A model generated the notes under the pieces. The model was not told the DNA's origin. It ran no database searches and was given only the letters and a program-made list of their open reading frames with translations. 64,000 bases of DNA. Source: JBNKLG01 sp050292235. Its GTDB lineage: Bacteria; Pseudomonadota; Gammaproteobacteria; Chromatiales; Chromatiaceae. Shown here one piece after another: positions 33,505 through 42,800 of the stretch; the first letter of the stretch is position 1, and the number at the start of each line of letters is the position of its first letter. The stretch spans positions 30,546 through 94,545 of the forward strand of contig JBNKLG010000003.1 in the NCBI GenBank assembly GCA_050292235.1, read 5' to 3'. Position numbers and translations under genes: made by a program.

Positions 33505-34632
33505 TCAACACCTGTCTGCCAAAAGCTGCTGAAACAGGGTCTCCATTCGGTCGGTCATCTGCTCCAGACTGAAGCGGGCTTCCACTCGCTGACGCCCGGC
33601 CTTGCCGCAGGCCATTCGCAATGACCCATCCTCTAATAACCGACGGATGGCCTGGGCTATCTCCGCAACATCTCTGGGCGTGACCATCAATCCTGTCTCT
33701 TCATGGGTTAGCAGCTCGCCAATGGCCCCGACAGAGGTGGAAATCACCGGTAGCTCCATCGCCATCGCCTGCATGATTGCCTGTGGCACCCCCTCATTGG
33801 CATAGGAGGGCAACAGAAAGATATCCAGCGCCGCCATAAGATCAGGCACATCCTGCCGCTGTCCCAGAAGTTTGACCCGATCCCCTAAGGCATTCGTTTG
33901 GATACGCTCTTGAATTCTCTGATATCTGGGCCCATCGCCAGCAATCACCAGATACAGTTTCGGCCACGCCTCACGGAGTTGCTCAAAGGCACCGAGCAGA
34001 TCATCATGCCCCTTCCAACTGCGCAACGTCGCGATGATCCCCAGCACCTGAGCATCCAGTGGGATACCCAGTTCATCCCGCATCTCGGCTTTGGTGCGTG
34101 TAGACTCGGAATTGAAACGCGTCAGATCCACCCCGGTGGGGATGGAGACAAAATGCCCCTCCTCCCCTTCAAGTCGCTGAATGAGATCCAGCCGCAACTG
34201 CTCTCCCGTAGTCACCACGCGATCGGCCCCTTTCAGATACAGCCAACGACTGGTCAGATTCCGACCGACCGGCGCGGAGATATGACGAGTCCGCACCACA
34301 GCAGGCCGTTGCCTGTTGGGCAGCGTCAAACGAGCCAAAGCCGTCAGCCAACTATCGATGGAGCTGTGGGTATTGACCAGATCGACCGAATGGCGCTGCA
34401 ACCAGGAACGGAGGGCCATCAAGCCTGACAGGCTCTTCTTTTCAAAAGGCATGGCCTCCACTGCTAAACCCCAATCCGGTGCAGCCGCATAAATCCGCGA
34501 TACAGCAGGCGCCAAAAGGGTGACACGATGGCCCCGTTCCTGGACCCCTTTGGCCTCACTCAGAATCCGTAATTCCTGACCACCCCAGCCCTGCGAAGCT
34601 TCGGTGTGAACGATGTGCATGGGCGCCACCAT
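33505..34632 (-). CDS. Family 4 glycosyltransferase, LPS core type
   Basis: A 375-residue GT-B enzyme beginning with the acceptor motif MHIVHTEASQGWGGQELRIL. The donor site includes LGIIATLRSWKGHDDLLGAF, VKLLGQRQDVPDLM and the signature LPSYANEGVPQAIMQAMAMELPVI. The ATG overlaps the stop of the msbA gene by 1 nt (TGATG). Translational coupling to the lipid A flippase supports a role in LPS core synthesis. Confidence 0.87.
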   Translation of the reverse strand: MVAPMHIVHTEASQGWGGQELRILSEAKGVQERGHRVTLLAPAVSRIYAAAPDWGLAVEAMPFEKKSLSGLMALRSWLQRHSVDLVNTHSSIDSWLTALARLTLPNRQRPAVVRTRHISAPVGRNLTSRWLYLKGADRVVTTGEQLRLDLIQRLEGEEGHFVSIPTGVDLTRFNSESTRTKAEMRDELGIPLDAQVLGIIATLRSWKGHDDLLGAFEQLREAWPKLYLVIAGDGPRYQRIQERIQTNALGDRVKLLGQRQDVPDLMAALDIFLLPSYANEGVPQAIMQAMAMELPVISTSVGAIGELLTHEETGLMVTPRDVAEIAQAIRRLLEDGSLRMACGKAGRQRVEARFSLEQMTDRMETLFQQLLADRC

Positions 34633-36401
34633 CAGCCCAACCCGTGCTCAAATTGCTTATGATAGAGATCGGTGTAATAGCCGTTGGCGCCCAACAGTTC
34701 CCGGTGTCGGCCCCGTTCGATAATCTCACCATTCACCAGTACCAGAATTTCATCGGCCCGCTGTATGGTAGACAGTCTGTGGGCAATCACCAGGGTGGTA
34801 CGGTTATTTTCGAGATTTTCCAGGGCCGCCTGCACCTGCTTTTCTGACTCGGAGTCCAGAGCAGAGGTGGCTTCGTCCAAAATCAGCACAGGAGAGTCTT
34901 TGAGCAGTGCGCGGGCAATGGCAATACGCTGACGCTGCCCACCGGAAAGCAGGACACCATTATCACCTATCAAGGTGTCAAAACCATTGGGCAGCACCTC
35001 GATAAAGTCCAGAGCGAAGGCCTGTTCCGCCGCCCGCCGCAAGGCCTCGTGACTGGGAGGGGTCTTAAGGCCATAGGCAATATTGGCTGCCACCGTGTCA
35101 TTGAAGAGCACCAAGTCCTGATTGACCAAAGAAATCTGGTCGCGCAGATCGGCCAATTTCAGATCGGAGACATTCTGATCGTCCAACAGGATTTCCCCAG
35201 ACGACAGGTTATAGAAACGTGGCAGCAGGTTGGCCACGGTGGTTTTACCACTGCCGGAAGGTCCTACCAGGGCCACCGTCTTTCCCTGGGGAACGACAAA
35301 GCTGATGCCTTTGAGGGCCATTTCCTCTACTCCGGGATACGCAAAGCAGACTTGGCGGAATTCGACCTTGCCCCGCACTGCATCTAGCGAAGCCGTTCCT
35401 TCATCCACTTCAGGCTCTTCGTCGATGAAATTGAAAACACTCTCTGCCGCTGCCAAACCTCTCTGCAAGGGTTGAGAGATTCCCGCCAGAGACTTCACTG
35501 GAGAGATGATCAGGGCCAGAGCGGTGAAGAAGGAGACGAACTCACCCACACTCATCTGCTGGGCTGCCGTTTGGCTCGTACCCAGGTAAATGATGCTGGC
35601 CAGAACCAGCATCGACATCAGCTCCACAATGGGCACATTGGCAGCACCCGCTGACCTGACCTTGAACTGATTCAGCCGAATACGGTTGGCGGCATCCTTT
35701 AATCGTTCTTTCTCATACTGCTGGCCACCAAAAATCTTGACCACCTTATGGCCCTGTACCGACTCTTCCAGGATATGGGTCAGTTCGCCCACATTCTCTT
35801 GCACAACGCGACTGTAATGGCGGGATCTCTTGGCAAAAAAGTTAACCACCCAGGCAATGGGCGGCATGATCAGAAAGATCAAAAGGGTCAGTTGCCAATT
35901 CAGATAGAGGGCATAGACCAGCAGCCCCAATACCTTGACGCTGTCTCGCACCAAGGCGGTAACCGTTCGGGTTGCTGCCGTGGATACCTGCGACACATGA
36001 TGGGTCAGTTTGGCGATGATATTGCCGGCAGAGTGATGATCGTAATGGCTGGTGGATAGCACCAACAATTTGTCCATCATGTCCTGACGAAGATCAAACA
36101 CCAATCGACCGCCAATCCACACCGTGGAGATATTACTGAGGAAGGTGAAAAGTCCACGAACCAGAGACAGCAAGACCAGAATAATCGGCATCCAGAGGAT
36201 ATGCCCAGGATCCTTGTCCACAAAGGTCCCATCCAACAGGGGTTTCATCAGCGCAGCAATAGCTGGCTCGGTCAAAGCCAAGAGCACCAAGGAGAGAATG
36301 CCGCCAGCAAACTGGAGCTTATAGGCCGCCACATACCCCAACAGTCGAAAATAGAGTTTTTTATCGCTGGAAAAATCCAGCTTGCCTGGCTTGCTCATCA
36401 A
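34632..36401 (-). CDS. msbA: Lipid A-core flippase MsbA (ABC transporter)
   Basis: A 589-residue half-transporter that flips lipid A-core across the inner membrane. Six membrane segments lie in residues 20-320. The nucleotide-binding domain has Walker A LVGPSGSGKTTV, the ABC signature LLSGGQRQRIAIARAL, Walker B PVLILDEATSALDSE and the H-loop VIAHRLSTI. The length equals E. coli MsbA (582). It lies between the LpxL-type acyltransferase gene and core glycosyltransferases, all on the minus strand and overlapping by 1-4 nt. Confidence 0.94.
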   Translation of the reverse strand: MMSKPGKLDFSSDKKLYFRLLGYVAAYKLQFAGGILSLVLLALTEPAIAALMKPLLDGTFVDKDPGHILWMPIILVLLSLVRGLFTFLSNISTVWIGGRLVFDLRQDMMDKLLVLSTSHYDHHSAGNIIAKLTHHVSQVSTAATRTVTALVRDSVKVLGLLVYALYLNWQLTLLIFLIMPPIAWVVNFFAKRSRHYSRVVQENVGELTHILEESVQGHKVVKIFGGQQYEKERLKDAANRIRLNQFKVRSAGAANVPIVELMSMLVLASIIYLGTSQTAAQQMSVGEFVSFFTALALIISPVKSLAGISQPLQRGLAAAESVFNFIDEEPEVDEGTASLDAVRGKVEFRQVCFAYPGVEEMALKGISFVVPQGKTVALVGPSGSGKTTVANLLPRFYNLSSGEILLDDQNVSDLKLADLRDQISLVNQDLVLFNDTVAANIAYGLKTPPSHEALRRAAEQAFALDFIEVLPNGFDTLIGDNGVLLSGGQRQRIAIARALLKDSPVLILDEATSALDSESEKQVQAALENLENNRTTLVIAHRLSTIQRADEILVLVNGEIIERGRHRELLGANGYYTDLYHKQFEHGLG

Positions 36402-37303
36402 TCGTAGATCGTAGAGTGGTTCGCCTTGTCCTTAAACCGACGATGCATCCAGTTGTATTGGCTCGGTTCCATCCTCGCCCAGTCTTCAAAGCGGTCGTTG
36501 ATGCGCTGCGCATCGGCAGCCATGTCACCGGTCGGATAATCGGCCAAGGGAGGATCGACTTGCATCAGGTAGCCACGGTTGTTGGGTTTTCTAAGAAGGA
36601 CATAGGGTATCACCAAAGCGCCGGTCATCTTGGCAAAGCGGGCGGTCGCAGGATTGGTTTTGGTCGGAATACCAAAGAAGTGTACCTGCTCTGCCCCCTT
36701 ATCTCCGTAATACTGATCCGGCGCAAACCAGACACCCCGATTCTCTTTCAGGGTACGAATCATGCGCCGCACATCCTCTCTGGGGATGGGCAGGGCGACC
36801 CGCTTGGTGCGATAGGTGCGGACGAAATACTCCACCACCGGGTTTTCATGGGGGCGGTACATGGGGATAAAATCGGCATACCAGCTCAGAATGCGCCCGC
36901 TCATCTCCAGGGCGGAGAAATGGGCGGTCAGAAAAATCACGCCTTTGTTCTGGGCATAGGCCGTAGCAATATGATCAGCACCCTCAACCTCGACCAGGCC
37001 TTTCATGCGCCGGGTACCCATCCACCACCCCATACCGACCTCCATCAGACCCATGCCCGTGGACTCAAAGTTGGCCTTGACCAAAGCCTCGCGTTCAGTC
37101 TCTGTCAGCTCAGGGAAACAGACCCCGATATTCACCCTGGCAATATGGACCCGGCGTTTGGCAAAGCGGTAAAACAAGCGTCCCAGTTGGCGCCCTAATC
37201 CCATGATCCAGGGATAGGGCAGAAGGATAATCACCCGTAGCAAACCAAATCCGAACCACAGTGGCCAGTTTCTTGGAGAGAGAGGATGGGTATTTCGTTT
37301 CAT
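36398..37303 (-). CDS. Lipid A late acyltransferase (LpxL/HtrB family)
   Basis: A 301-residue inner-membrane acyltransferase. The catalytic H-x4-E motif is in VIFLTAHFSALEMSG. A hydrophobic N-terminal helix (WFGFGLLRVIILLPYPWIMG) and the conserved APDQYYG, FFGIPTKTNPATARFA and QYNWMHRRFK segments are typical. It adds a secondary acyl chain to Kdo-lipid IVA. First gene of the minus-strand block, coupled to msbA by ATGA. Its upstream region is flanked by an imperfect direct repeat. Confidence 0.93.
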   Translation of the reverse strand: MKRNTHPLSPRNWPLWFGFGLLRVIILLPYPWIMGLGRQLGRLFYRFAKRRVHIARVNIGVCFPELTETEREALVKANFESTGMGLMEVGMGWWMGTRRMKGLVEVEGADHIATAYAQNKGVIFLTAHFSALEMSGRILSWYADFIPMYRPHENPVVEYFVRTYRTKRVALPIPREDVRRMIRTLKENRGVWFAPDQYYGDKGAEQVHFFGIPTKTNPATARFAKMTGALVIPYVLLRKPNNRGYLMQVDPPLADYPTGDMAADAQRINDRFEDWARMEPSQYNWMHRRFKDKANHSTIYD

Positions 37304-37316
37304 GGCGCGAGTCTAA

Positions 37317-37368
37317 CGGCTGTCGCGCCGTGATGCCATGAGCCGTGCTTATCATCCACCGATGAAAG
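37317..37368. repeat. Left copy of direct repeat flanking the nucleotidyltransferase module
   Basis: The block begins with CGGCTGTCGCGCCGTGATGC and ends with a partial hldE-like start, ATGAAAG (37362-37368). It resembles positions 38105-38165, where the same order of sequence leads into the real hldE start. The first 29 nt differ at three sites. The last codons of the small gene on the minus strand run into this copy. Confidence 0.7.
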
Positions 37369-37561
37369 TGTGGCTGGAGGAACCTTGCTCAAGCCCTCTC
37401 CCTTGATCTTTTCGCCCTCTCGGATCTTGTTCAAAGATGCGCCTGATCTCTGGATCTGCCACCCTCGCCAATAACGCTGGATTACTCCGATAGGCGTTGA
37501 GAATGAAATCACGATTGGCCTCAATTTCCAGCAAGAGGCGATAGTTTTCCTCTGCCGTCAC
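37352..37561 (-). CDS. Small protein paired with nucleotidyltransferase
   Basis: A 69-residue, highly charged protein (MTAEENYRLLLEIEANRDF) with no family I can name. Its ATG overlaps the nucleotidyltransferase stop by 4 nt, so the two form a unit. The last five residues (TFIGG) are encoded by the left flanking repeat, so the C-terminus is probably chimeric or altered by the insertion. A partner of the nucleotidyltransferase, perhaps in a toxin-antitoxin pair, is the likeliest role. Confidence 0.5.
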   Translation of the reverse strand: MTAEENYRLLLEIEANRDFILNAYRSNPALLARVADPEIRRIFEQDPRGRKDQGRGLEQGSSSHTFIGG

Positions 37562-38052
37562 GACACACCCCTCGATCGAATCTTTTCCAGCTCCTGGATA
37601 TCAATCCTGTCCTTGCTACGCCCGGTTCCCGTTTTCATGGCAATCAAATGGTCTATGGATGCGATGGGAATCTGCATGGAACCCACATCAATCCTCTGTG
37701 CCTCTCTCTTCAGTTGAGCATAAGTCACACTGGGCCGAATCAAAATATCCAGAATGGTCGACATGGTTTCAGGCCCTCTGAGGCCAAATGCCAACATCCC
37801 TTTTTCCCGATGCCACTGACTCAGCAAATCGGGATTTGCCAGCGAATCGAGCGGGATTGGCATGATTGGCTGCAAATTCGCTTTTCGAGCACAGCGGATA
37901 AATCGCTGGATATTCTGGTCATCCATGGCCATGGTGACATCCACATCCATGGTAACCCGTTGATATCCATGCAAGGAGACGGCCAAGCCGCCCACCAAGA
38001 CAAAGTCAACCTTATCCTCGGTCAGCAATTGGAGAAGATGAAGCATGCCCAT
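37558..38052 (-). CDS. Nucleotidyltransferase (AbiEii/MNT-like)
   Basis: A 164-residue protein with the minimal nucleotidyltransferase signature, FVLVGGLAVSLHGYQRVTMDVDV: a GG motif followed by D-x-D. A late Lys (IAMKTGTGRSKD) matches the conserved C-terminal Lys of AbiEii-like families. Together with the overlapping small gene it resembles toxin-antitoxin or defence modules. It is inserted between lpxL and hldE and flanked by an imperfect direct repeat, suggesting recent acquisition. No experimental function can be inferred. Confidence 0.75.
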   Translation of the reverse strand: MGMLHLLQLLTEDKVDFVLVGGLAVSLHGYQRVTMDVDVTMAMDDQNIQRFIRCARKANLQPIMPIPLDSLANPDLLSQWHREKGMLAFGLRGPETMSTILDILIRPSVTYAQLKREAQRIDVGSMQIPIASIDHLIAMKTGTGRSKDRIDIQELEKIRSRGVS

Positions 38053-38104
38053 GAAGAAATACTACAGGGACATTCGGGCAACGCCAAGAATCGCCAGCCA
38101 ACCT

Positions 38105-38165
38105 CGGCTGTCGTGCCGTGATACCATGAACCGCATTTTTTTCTGATTGATTCACCCAATGAAAG
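38105..38165. repeat. Right copy of direct repeat; hldE upstream region and start
   Basis: It begins CGGCTGTCGTGCCGTGATAC and ends with the hldE start ATGAAAG (38159-38165). It matches the copy at 37317-37368 except for a few substitutions and a longer T-rich stretch before the start codon. Confidence 0.7.
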
Positions 38166-39580
38166 AGCTACCGGATTTCTCCCAAGGGCGCGTCCTCGTG
38201 GTGGGCGACCTGATGCTGGATCGTTACTGGCACGGCCCGACCCAGCGCATCTCGCCAGAGGCCCCCGTGCCCGTGGTCCGCATCCATGATGAGGAGTTCC
38301 GTCCCGGCGGCGCGGCCAATGTCGCCATGAACATCGCGGCGTTGGGAGGCGCTGTCAGCCTGCTGGGATTGACCGGGGATGATCCGGTCGCCGATCAGCT
38401 GGAACAGCACCTCTCCGCCCAGGGGATCGACTGCCGTTTCGACCGCCAGCCAGCCTATGACACCATCACCAAACTGCGCATCATCAGCCGCCATCAGCAG
38501 CTGATCCGGCTCGATTTCGAGGACGGCTTTCCCGATTACCAGCCCCAGGCTCTGTTGACCGAGTTTGAGCGCCAACTGTCCCAGTGCGATCTGGTGATCC
38601 TCTCCGATTACGGCAAGGGTACCCTTAGGGAAGTACAACCCTTTATCCAACTGGCCCGGACCCAGCACAAGGCTATTTTTATCGACCCCAAGGGCAGCGA
38701 TTTCAGCAAATACCAGGGCGCTACGCTGATCACGCCCAACCTGAACGAATTTGAGGCCGTGCAAGGCCCTGCGCCCGACAACGACACCCTGGAAACCCAG
38801 GGCAATGCCCTCATGAACAGCTGTGATCTCCAGGCCCTGCTCATCACCCGGGGCGAGGCGGGCATGAGCCTGCTGGAGAAGAGCCAGCCCCCACGCCACA
38901 TGCCCGCCCTGGCCCGCGAGGTGTTTGATGTCACCGGTGCCGGCGATACGGTCATCGCCGTGCTGGCTGCTGCCATGGCCGCCGGGATGCCCCTGGAGGC
39001 GGCCACCCATCTGGCCAACACCGCCGCCGGGGTGGTGGTCGGCAAGGTTGGCACCGCCGTGGTCAATCGGGATGAATTGGCGTCCGCCCTGGAGGCCGAA
39101 CAGGTGGTGCACCGGGGCATCGTGGACGAGACTCAGCTCCAGTCCGCCCTGACATTGAGCCGACGACAGGGGGAGACCATCGTCTTCACCAATGGCTGCT
39201 TCGATATCCTGCATGCGGGCCATGTCACCTATCTGGAAGATGCCAGCCGCCTGGGCGATCGTCTCATCGTCGCGGTGAACATCGATGAGACCGTGCGCGC
39301 CCTCAAAGGGCCAGACCGGCCCGTCAACCGCGTTGAACAGCGCATGAAGGTACTGGCCGCTCTGGGTTGCGTCGACTGGGTCATCGCCTTCAGCGAAGAG
39401 ACGCCGGAGAGTCTGATCTGCCGCCTCAAGCCCGATTTCCTGGTCAAGGGCGGTGACAACGATCCCGACCAGATCCCCGGCGCTCGCTGTGTGCGTGACA
39501 ATGGCGGAGAGGTTCGGGTGCTGACCTATGTCGACGGCATCTCCACCACGCGCATCGTCGAAACCATTCGTGAACGCTGA
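38159..39580 (+). CDS. hldE: Bifunctional heptose 7-phosphate kinase/heptose 1-phosphate adenylyltransferase
   Basis: A 473-residue enzyme of the ADP-heptose pathway that feeds waaC and waaF. The N-terminal PfkB kinase domain has RISPEAPVPVV, FRPGGAANVAMNIAALGG and the active-site VFDVTGAGDTVIA. The C-terminal nucleotidyltransferase has VFTNGCFDILHAGHVTYL and the end LTYVDGISTTRIVE. ATG 38159 (MKELPDFS) matches family starts; an in-frame TTG at 38147 is less likely. First gene of the hldE-waaA operon. Confidence 0.96.
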   Translation: MKELPDFSQGRVLVVGDLMLDRYWHGPTQRISPEAPVPVVRIHDEEFRPGGAANVAMNIAALGGAVSLLGLTGDDPVADQLEQHLSAQGIDCRFDRQPAYDTITKLRIISRHQQLIRLDFEDGFPDYQPQALLTEFERQLSQCDLVILSDYGKGTLREVQPFIQLARTQHKAIFIDPKGSDFSKYQGATLITPNLNEFEAVQGPAPDNDTLETQGNALMNSCDLQALLITRGEAGMSLLEKSQPPRHMPALAREVFDVTGAGDTVIAVLAAAMAAGMPLEAATHLANTAAGVVVGKVGTAVVNRDELASALEAEQVVHRGIVDETQLQSALTLSRRQGETIVFTNGCFDILHAGHVTYLEDASRLGDRLIVAVNIDETVRALKGPDRPVNRVEQRMKVLAALGCVDWVIAFSEETPESLICRLKPDFLVKGGDNDPDQIPGARCVRDNGGEVRVLTYVDGISTTRIVETIRER

Positions 39581-39583
39581 GCC

Positions 39584-40753
39584 ATGCGCCACGAGCTGGA
39601 CATCCTCATCTTCGGTGGCGGCATCACCGGCCTCTGGGCACTGAACCGACTCCGCCAAGCAGGCTACCGGGCCGCATTGATCGAGGCCCACGCCCTCGGC
39701 GGCACCCAGACCCTCGCCTCTCAGGGCATCATCCATGGCGGCACCAAATATGCCCTGACCGGCCGCCTCAGTGACTCGGCCCAGAGCATCGCCGAAATGC
39801 CAGCCCGCTGGCGGGCCTGCCTTGAACAGAAAGGCGAGCTGGATCTGAGCCGGGCCAAAATCCTCAGCCAGCACCAGCTGCTCTGGTCCACCCAGGCCCT
39901 GCTGTCGAAACTCTCCGGCTTCTTTGCCGGAAGGCTGATGAAGAGCCGGATGCGGAAGCTGTCGCGACAAGAGGCTGCCGCGCCCTTCGATCATCCCGAT
40001 TTCCGTGGCGAGCTTTATCAGTTGGATGAGCCGGTATTGGACATCCCGACGCTGGTTCAGGCTCTGGTCGAACCGGTTGAACCACACTGCTACCGACTGG
40101 CTGCGGATGACTGGTCTCCCCTGCCAGGCAACGCCGGCATCCGGCTTCGAGACGGCACCGAGATCCAGGCTCGTCAACTGCTGCTGACCGCCGGGGCAGG
40201 CAATGAACAACTACTGGACAAGTTGGGCCGGGATCGACCCGCCATGCAGCGCCGCCCGTTGCAGATGCTCCTGGCCCGCGGCCCGCTGCCGCCCCTCTAT
40301 GCCCATTGCCTGGGTGCCAGTGCCAAGCCCCGGCTGACCATCACCAGCCAGCGCGATCGGGCCGACAACCCCATCTGGTATCTGGGGGGTGATCTGGCAG
40401 AGCAGGGCGTCGGCCAATCCCTGGCACAGCTTGTCGACAGGGGCAAAGCGGAATTGAAGGCGACGCTCCCCTGGCTCAATCTGGATGGCCTGGCATGGCA
40501 AAGCCTCAAGGTGGATCGGGCCGAACCCCGCCAGAGCGGCGGCATCCGCCCCAACAGCTACTTCATCGATGAACATCCCGGCATCCTGACCGTCTGGCCG
40601 ACCAAGCTCGCTTTCGCCCCGCTCATCGCCGATGCGCTGATAAAACGCCTCGCCTCCAACATCCCGGCAACCGCAGCCCCCACCCCGCCACTGCCGCTAC
40701 CCAAGCCCGAGCTGACCCTGGCCCCCTGGGAGACAACCGACCCATGGATCTGA
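39584..40753 (+). CDS. FAD-dependent oxidoreductase (DAO superfamily)
   Basis: A 389-residue flavoprotein. The FAD-binding start is ILIFGGGITGLWALNRLRQAGY. It has ASQGIIHGGTKYAL and LLLTAGAGNEQLL, typical of the D-amino acid oxidase/glycerol-3-phosphate dehydrogenase superfamily. The substrate is unknown. It lies 3 nt after hldE and overlaps the aldo/keto reductase by 10 nt, so it is cotranscribed with LPS genes; no established LPS step needs it, which is notable. Confidence 0.75.
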   Translation: MRHELDILIFGGGITGLWALNRLRQAGYRAALIEAHALGGTQTLASQGIIHGGTKYALTGRLSDSAQSIAEMPARWRACLEQKGELDLSRAKILSQHQLLWSTQALLSKLSGFFAGRLMKSRMRKLSRQEAAAPFDHPDFRGELYQLDEPVLDIPTLVQALVEPVEPHCYRLAADDWSPLPGNAGIRLRDGTEIQARQLLLTAGAGNEQLLDKLGRDRPAMQRRPLQMLLARGPLPPLYAHCLGASAKPRLTITSQRDRADNPIWYLGGDLAEQGVGQSLAQLVDRGKAELKATLPWLNLDGLAWQSLKVDRAEPRQSGGIRPNSYFIDEHPGILTVWPTKLAFAPLIADALIKRLASNIPATAAPTPPLPLPKPELTLAPWETTDPWI

Positions 40754-41526
40754 GACCCCTCGGCGATACCGGCATCCAGGTCAGTCCCTTTGGGCTGGGT
40801 ACGGTCAAGTTCGGTCGCAATACCCAGGTCAAATATCCCAGGCCGTTTGATCTGCCCAGCGATGCGGAGATCAGCAACCTGCTGGCCCTAGCCAGAGAGC
40901 TGGGCATCAACCTGCTGGACACGGCCCCGGCTTATGGCAGCAGCCAGGAGCGGATTGGCCAGCTGCTACCCGGCCCGAGAGCGGAATGGGTGATCGTCTC
41001 CAAAGTGGGCGAGTTTTACGACGATGACCACGGCTCCCGGTTTGATTTCTCCTATGAGACCACCATCACCGTGGTCGAGCAGAGTCTGCGTACCCTCAAG
41101 ACCGATTATCTGGACTGCATCCTCATCCACTCCGATGGCGACGATCTGCGGATCCTGCAACAGGAAGGGGCGAAGGATGCCCTGCAGCATCTCAAGGAGA
41201 GGGGATTGATCCGCGCCCACGGCATGTCCTCCAAGACGGTCGAGGGGGGACTGGCCACTCTGGCCGAGATGGATGTCGCCATGGTCACCTGCAACCCCAG
41301 CTACAACGAAGAGCTGGCGGTGCTGGAGACAGCTGCGCGTGACAACAAGGGCATTCTGATCAAAAAGGGGCTATCCAGCGGCCACCTCTCCGGGCCAGAT
41401 GCCGTCGAAGAGGCCATGGGCTTTATCTTCGCCCAGCCCGGCGTCAGCAGCATGATCAGCGGCACCCTCAACCCCGATCATCTACGCGCCAACATCCAGG
41501 CCCTCAACCGCGTGCTTGGGACATGA
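40744..41526 (+). CDS. Aldo/keto reductase
   Basis: A 260-residue TIM-barrel NADPH oxidoreductase. The tetrad is visible: Asp and Tyr in LLDTAPAYGSSQERIG, Lys in VIVSKVGEF and His in CILIHSDGDD. It begins LRPLGDTGIQVSPFGLG, the usual family start. It overlaps the flavoprotein gene and the waaA gene, forming a tight operon with them. Confidence 0.9.
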   Translation: MDLRPLGDTGIQVSPFGLGTVKFGRNTQVKYPRPFDLPSDAEISNLLALARELGINLLDTAPAYGSSQERIGQLLPGPRAEWVIVSKVGEFYDDDHGSRFDFSYETTITVVEQSLRTLKTDYLDCILIHSDGDDLRILQQEGAKDALQHLKERGLIRAHGMSSKTVEGGLATLAEMDVAMVTCNPSYNEELAVLETAARDNKGILIKKGLSSGHLSGPDAVEEAMGFIFAQPGVSSMISGTLNPDHLRANIQALNRVLGT

Positions 41527-42800
41527 AGTCGCTCTATCAGATCCTCATTCACCTAGCCCTGCCTTTCGTCTTTCTGCGCCTGCTGTGGCGCAGTCGCAAA
41601 AACCCCGATTACCGCCAGCGCTGGGGGGAACGTCTGGGCCACTGCCCCATCCGGTTCGAGACCCGGCCCATCTGGATCCATGCCGTCTCCGTGGGTGAGG
41701 TTCAGGCCTCCGAACCGTTGATCCGTTCCCTGCGCGAGCACTACCCCGGGATTCCTCTGCTCATGACCACCACCACTCCGACCGGGGCAAGACATGTGCA
41801 GCGTCTCTTTCATGATCAGCTTCCCCATGCCTACTTTCCCCTGGATCTGCCCTTTGCGATTCAGCGCTTTTTGCAGCAGGTTAACCCCAGGCTGTTGCTG
41901 ACGATGGAGACCGAGATCTGGCCGAACCTGCTGGCCGCCTGTGATGCCAACCGCATCCCCAGTCTGCTGGCCAACGCCCGACTCTCGGCCCAATCGGCCC
42001 GGGGATATGCCCGGCTGGGAACCTTCAGCCGCCAGGTCTTTGGCCGTATCGGTCAGATCGCCGCCCAAAGCGATACTGATGCCCAACATTTTCGCGATCT
42101 GGGCGTAGCCCCGGAGCGGATCGCCGTCACCGGCAGCCTCAAATTCGACCTCAGCCTTCCTGCCAGCCTGCGGGAACAGGCTGAGGTCCTGCGCCGTGAG
42201 TTAGGCACCGAGCGACCGGTCTGGGTCGCTGCCAGCACCCGGGAAGGGGAAGAGAATCCGGTCATTCGCGCCCACCGTCTGCTGTTACAGCAACTGCCTG
42301 ACTGCCTGCTGATCCTGGTGCCCCGCCATCCCGAGCGATTTGATCAGGTCGCCCAGCTTTGCCAGCAGCAGGGGCTAATGGTTCAGCGACGATCCAGCCC
42401 GTCCTGCGACAGCCGCCAAATCCAGGTCTACCTGGGCGACAGCATGGGTGAACTGCCTCTTTTGCTGGCAGCAGGCGATGCCGCTTTCATCGGCGGCAGT
42501 CTGGTGAAACTGGGGGGGCATAACGTGCTGGAGGCGGCGGTACTGGGCAAAGCGGTGGCCTTTGGCCCCTATATGTACAACTTTCCCGCCATCAGCCGCT
42601 GGCTGTTGGAGGCCGGAGCGGCGACTGAAGTCAAGAATGCAGATGCCCTGGCCGCCACCATGCAAAACTGGCTGACCAACGCCGATCAACGGGATCAGAT
42701 CGGTGAGCAGGGGCGGCAACTGGTTGCCCGTCACCGTGGGGCCAAAGAGCGATTACTGCCCCTGATCGAGGCCCTGCTCAACTCAACGAAACAGCCCTGA
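41523..42800 (+). CDS. waaA: 3-deoxy-D-manno-octulosonic acid (Kdo) transferase
   Basis: A 425-residue GT30 enzyme that attaches Kdo to lipid IVA. It has one N-terminal membrane segment, then WIHAVSVGEVQASEPLI, the acceptor-site LLTMETEIWPNLL, NARLSAQSARGY, AASTREGEENPVI and FIGGSLVKLGGHNVLEAAVLG. The length is standard. Its 3' end overlaps the convergent isochorismatase-like gene by 18 nt. ATGA overlap with the aldo/keto reductase gene. Confidence 0.96.
   Translation: MKSLYQILIHLALPFVFLRLLWRSRKNPDYRQRWGERLGHCPIRFETRPIWIHAVSVGEVQASEPLIRSLREHYPGIPLLMTTTTPTGARHVQRLFHDQLPHAYFPLDLPFAIQRFLQQVNPRLLLTMETEIWPNLLAACDANRIPSLLANARLSAQSARGYARLGTFSRQVFGRIGQIAAQSDTDAQHFRDLGVAPERIAVTGSLKFDLSLPASLREQAEVLRRELGTERPVWVAASTREGEENPVIRAHRLLLQQLPDCLLILVPRHPERFDQVAQLCQQQGLMVQRRSSPSCDSRQIQVYLGDSMGELPLLLAAGDAAFIGGSLVKLGGHNVLEAAVLGKAVAFGPYMYNFPAISRWLLEAGAATEVKNADALAATMQNWLTNADQRDQIGEQGRQLVARHRGAKERLLPLIEALLNSTKQP

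Noticed and set aside
38168..40210. A 680-codon open frame antisense to hldE and the flavoprotein gene
   Set aside because: It is the mirror of well-recognised plus-strand genes; high GC favours open antisense frames, and no family motif is seen.
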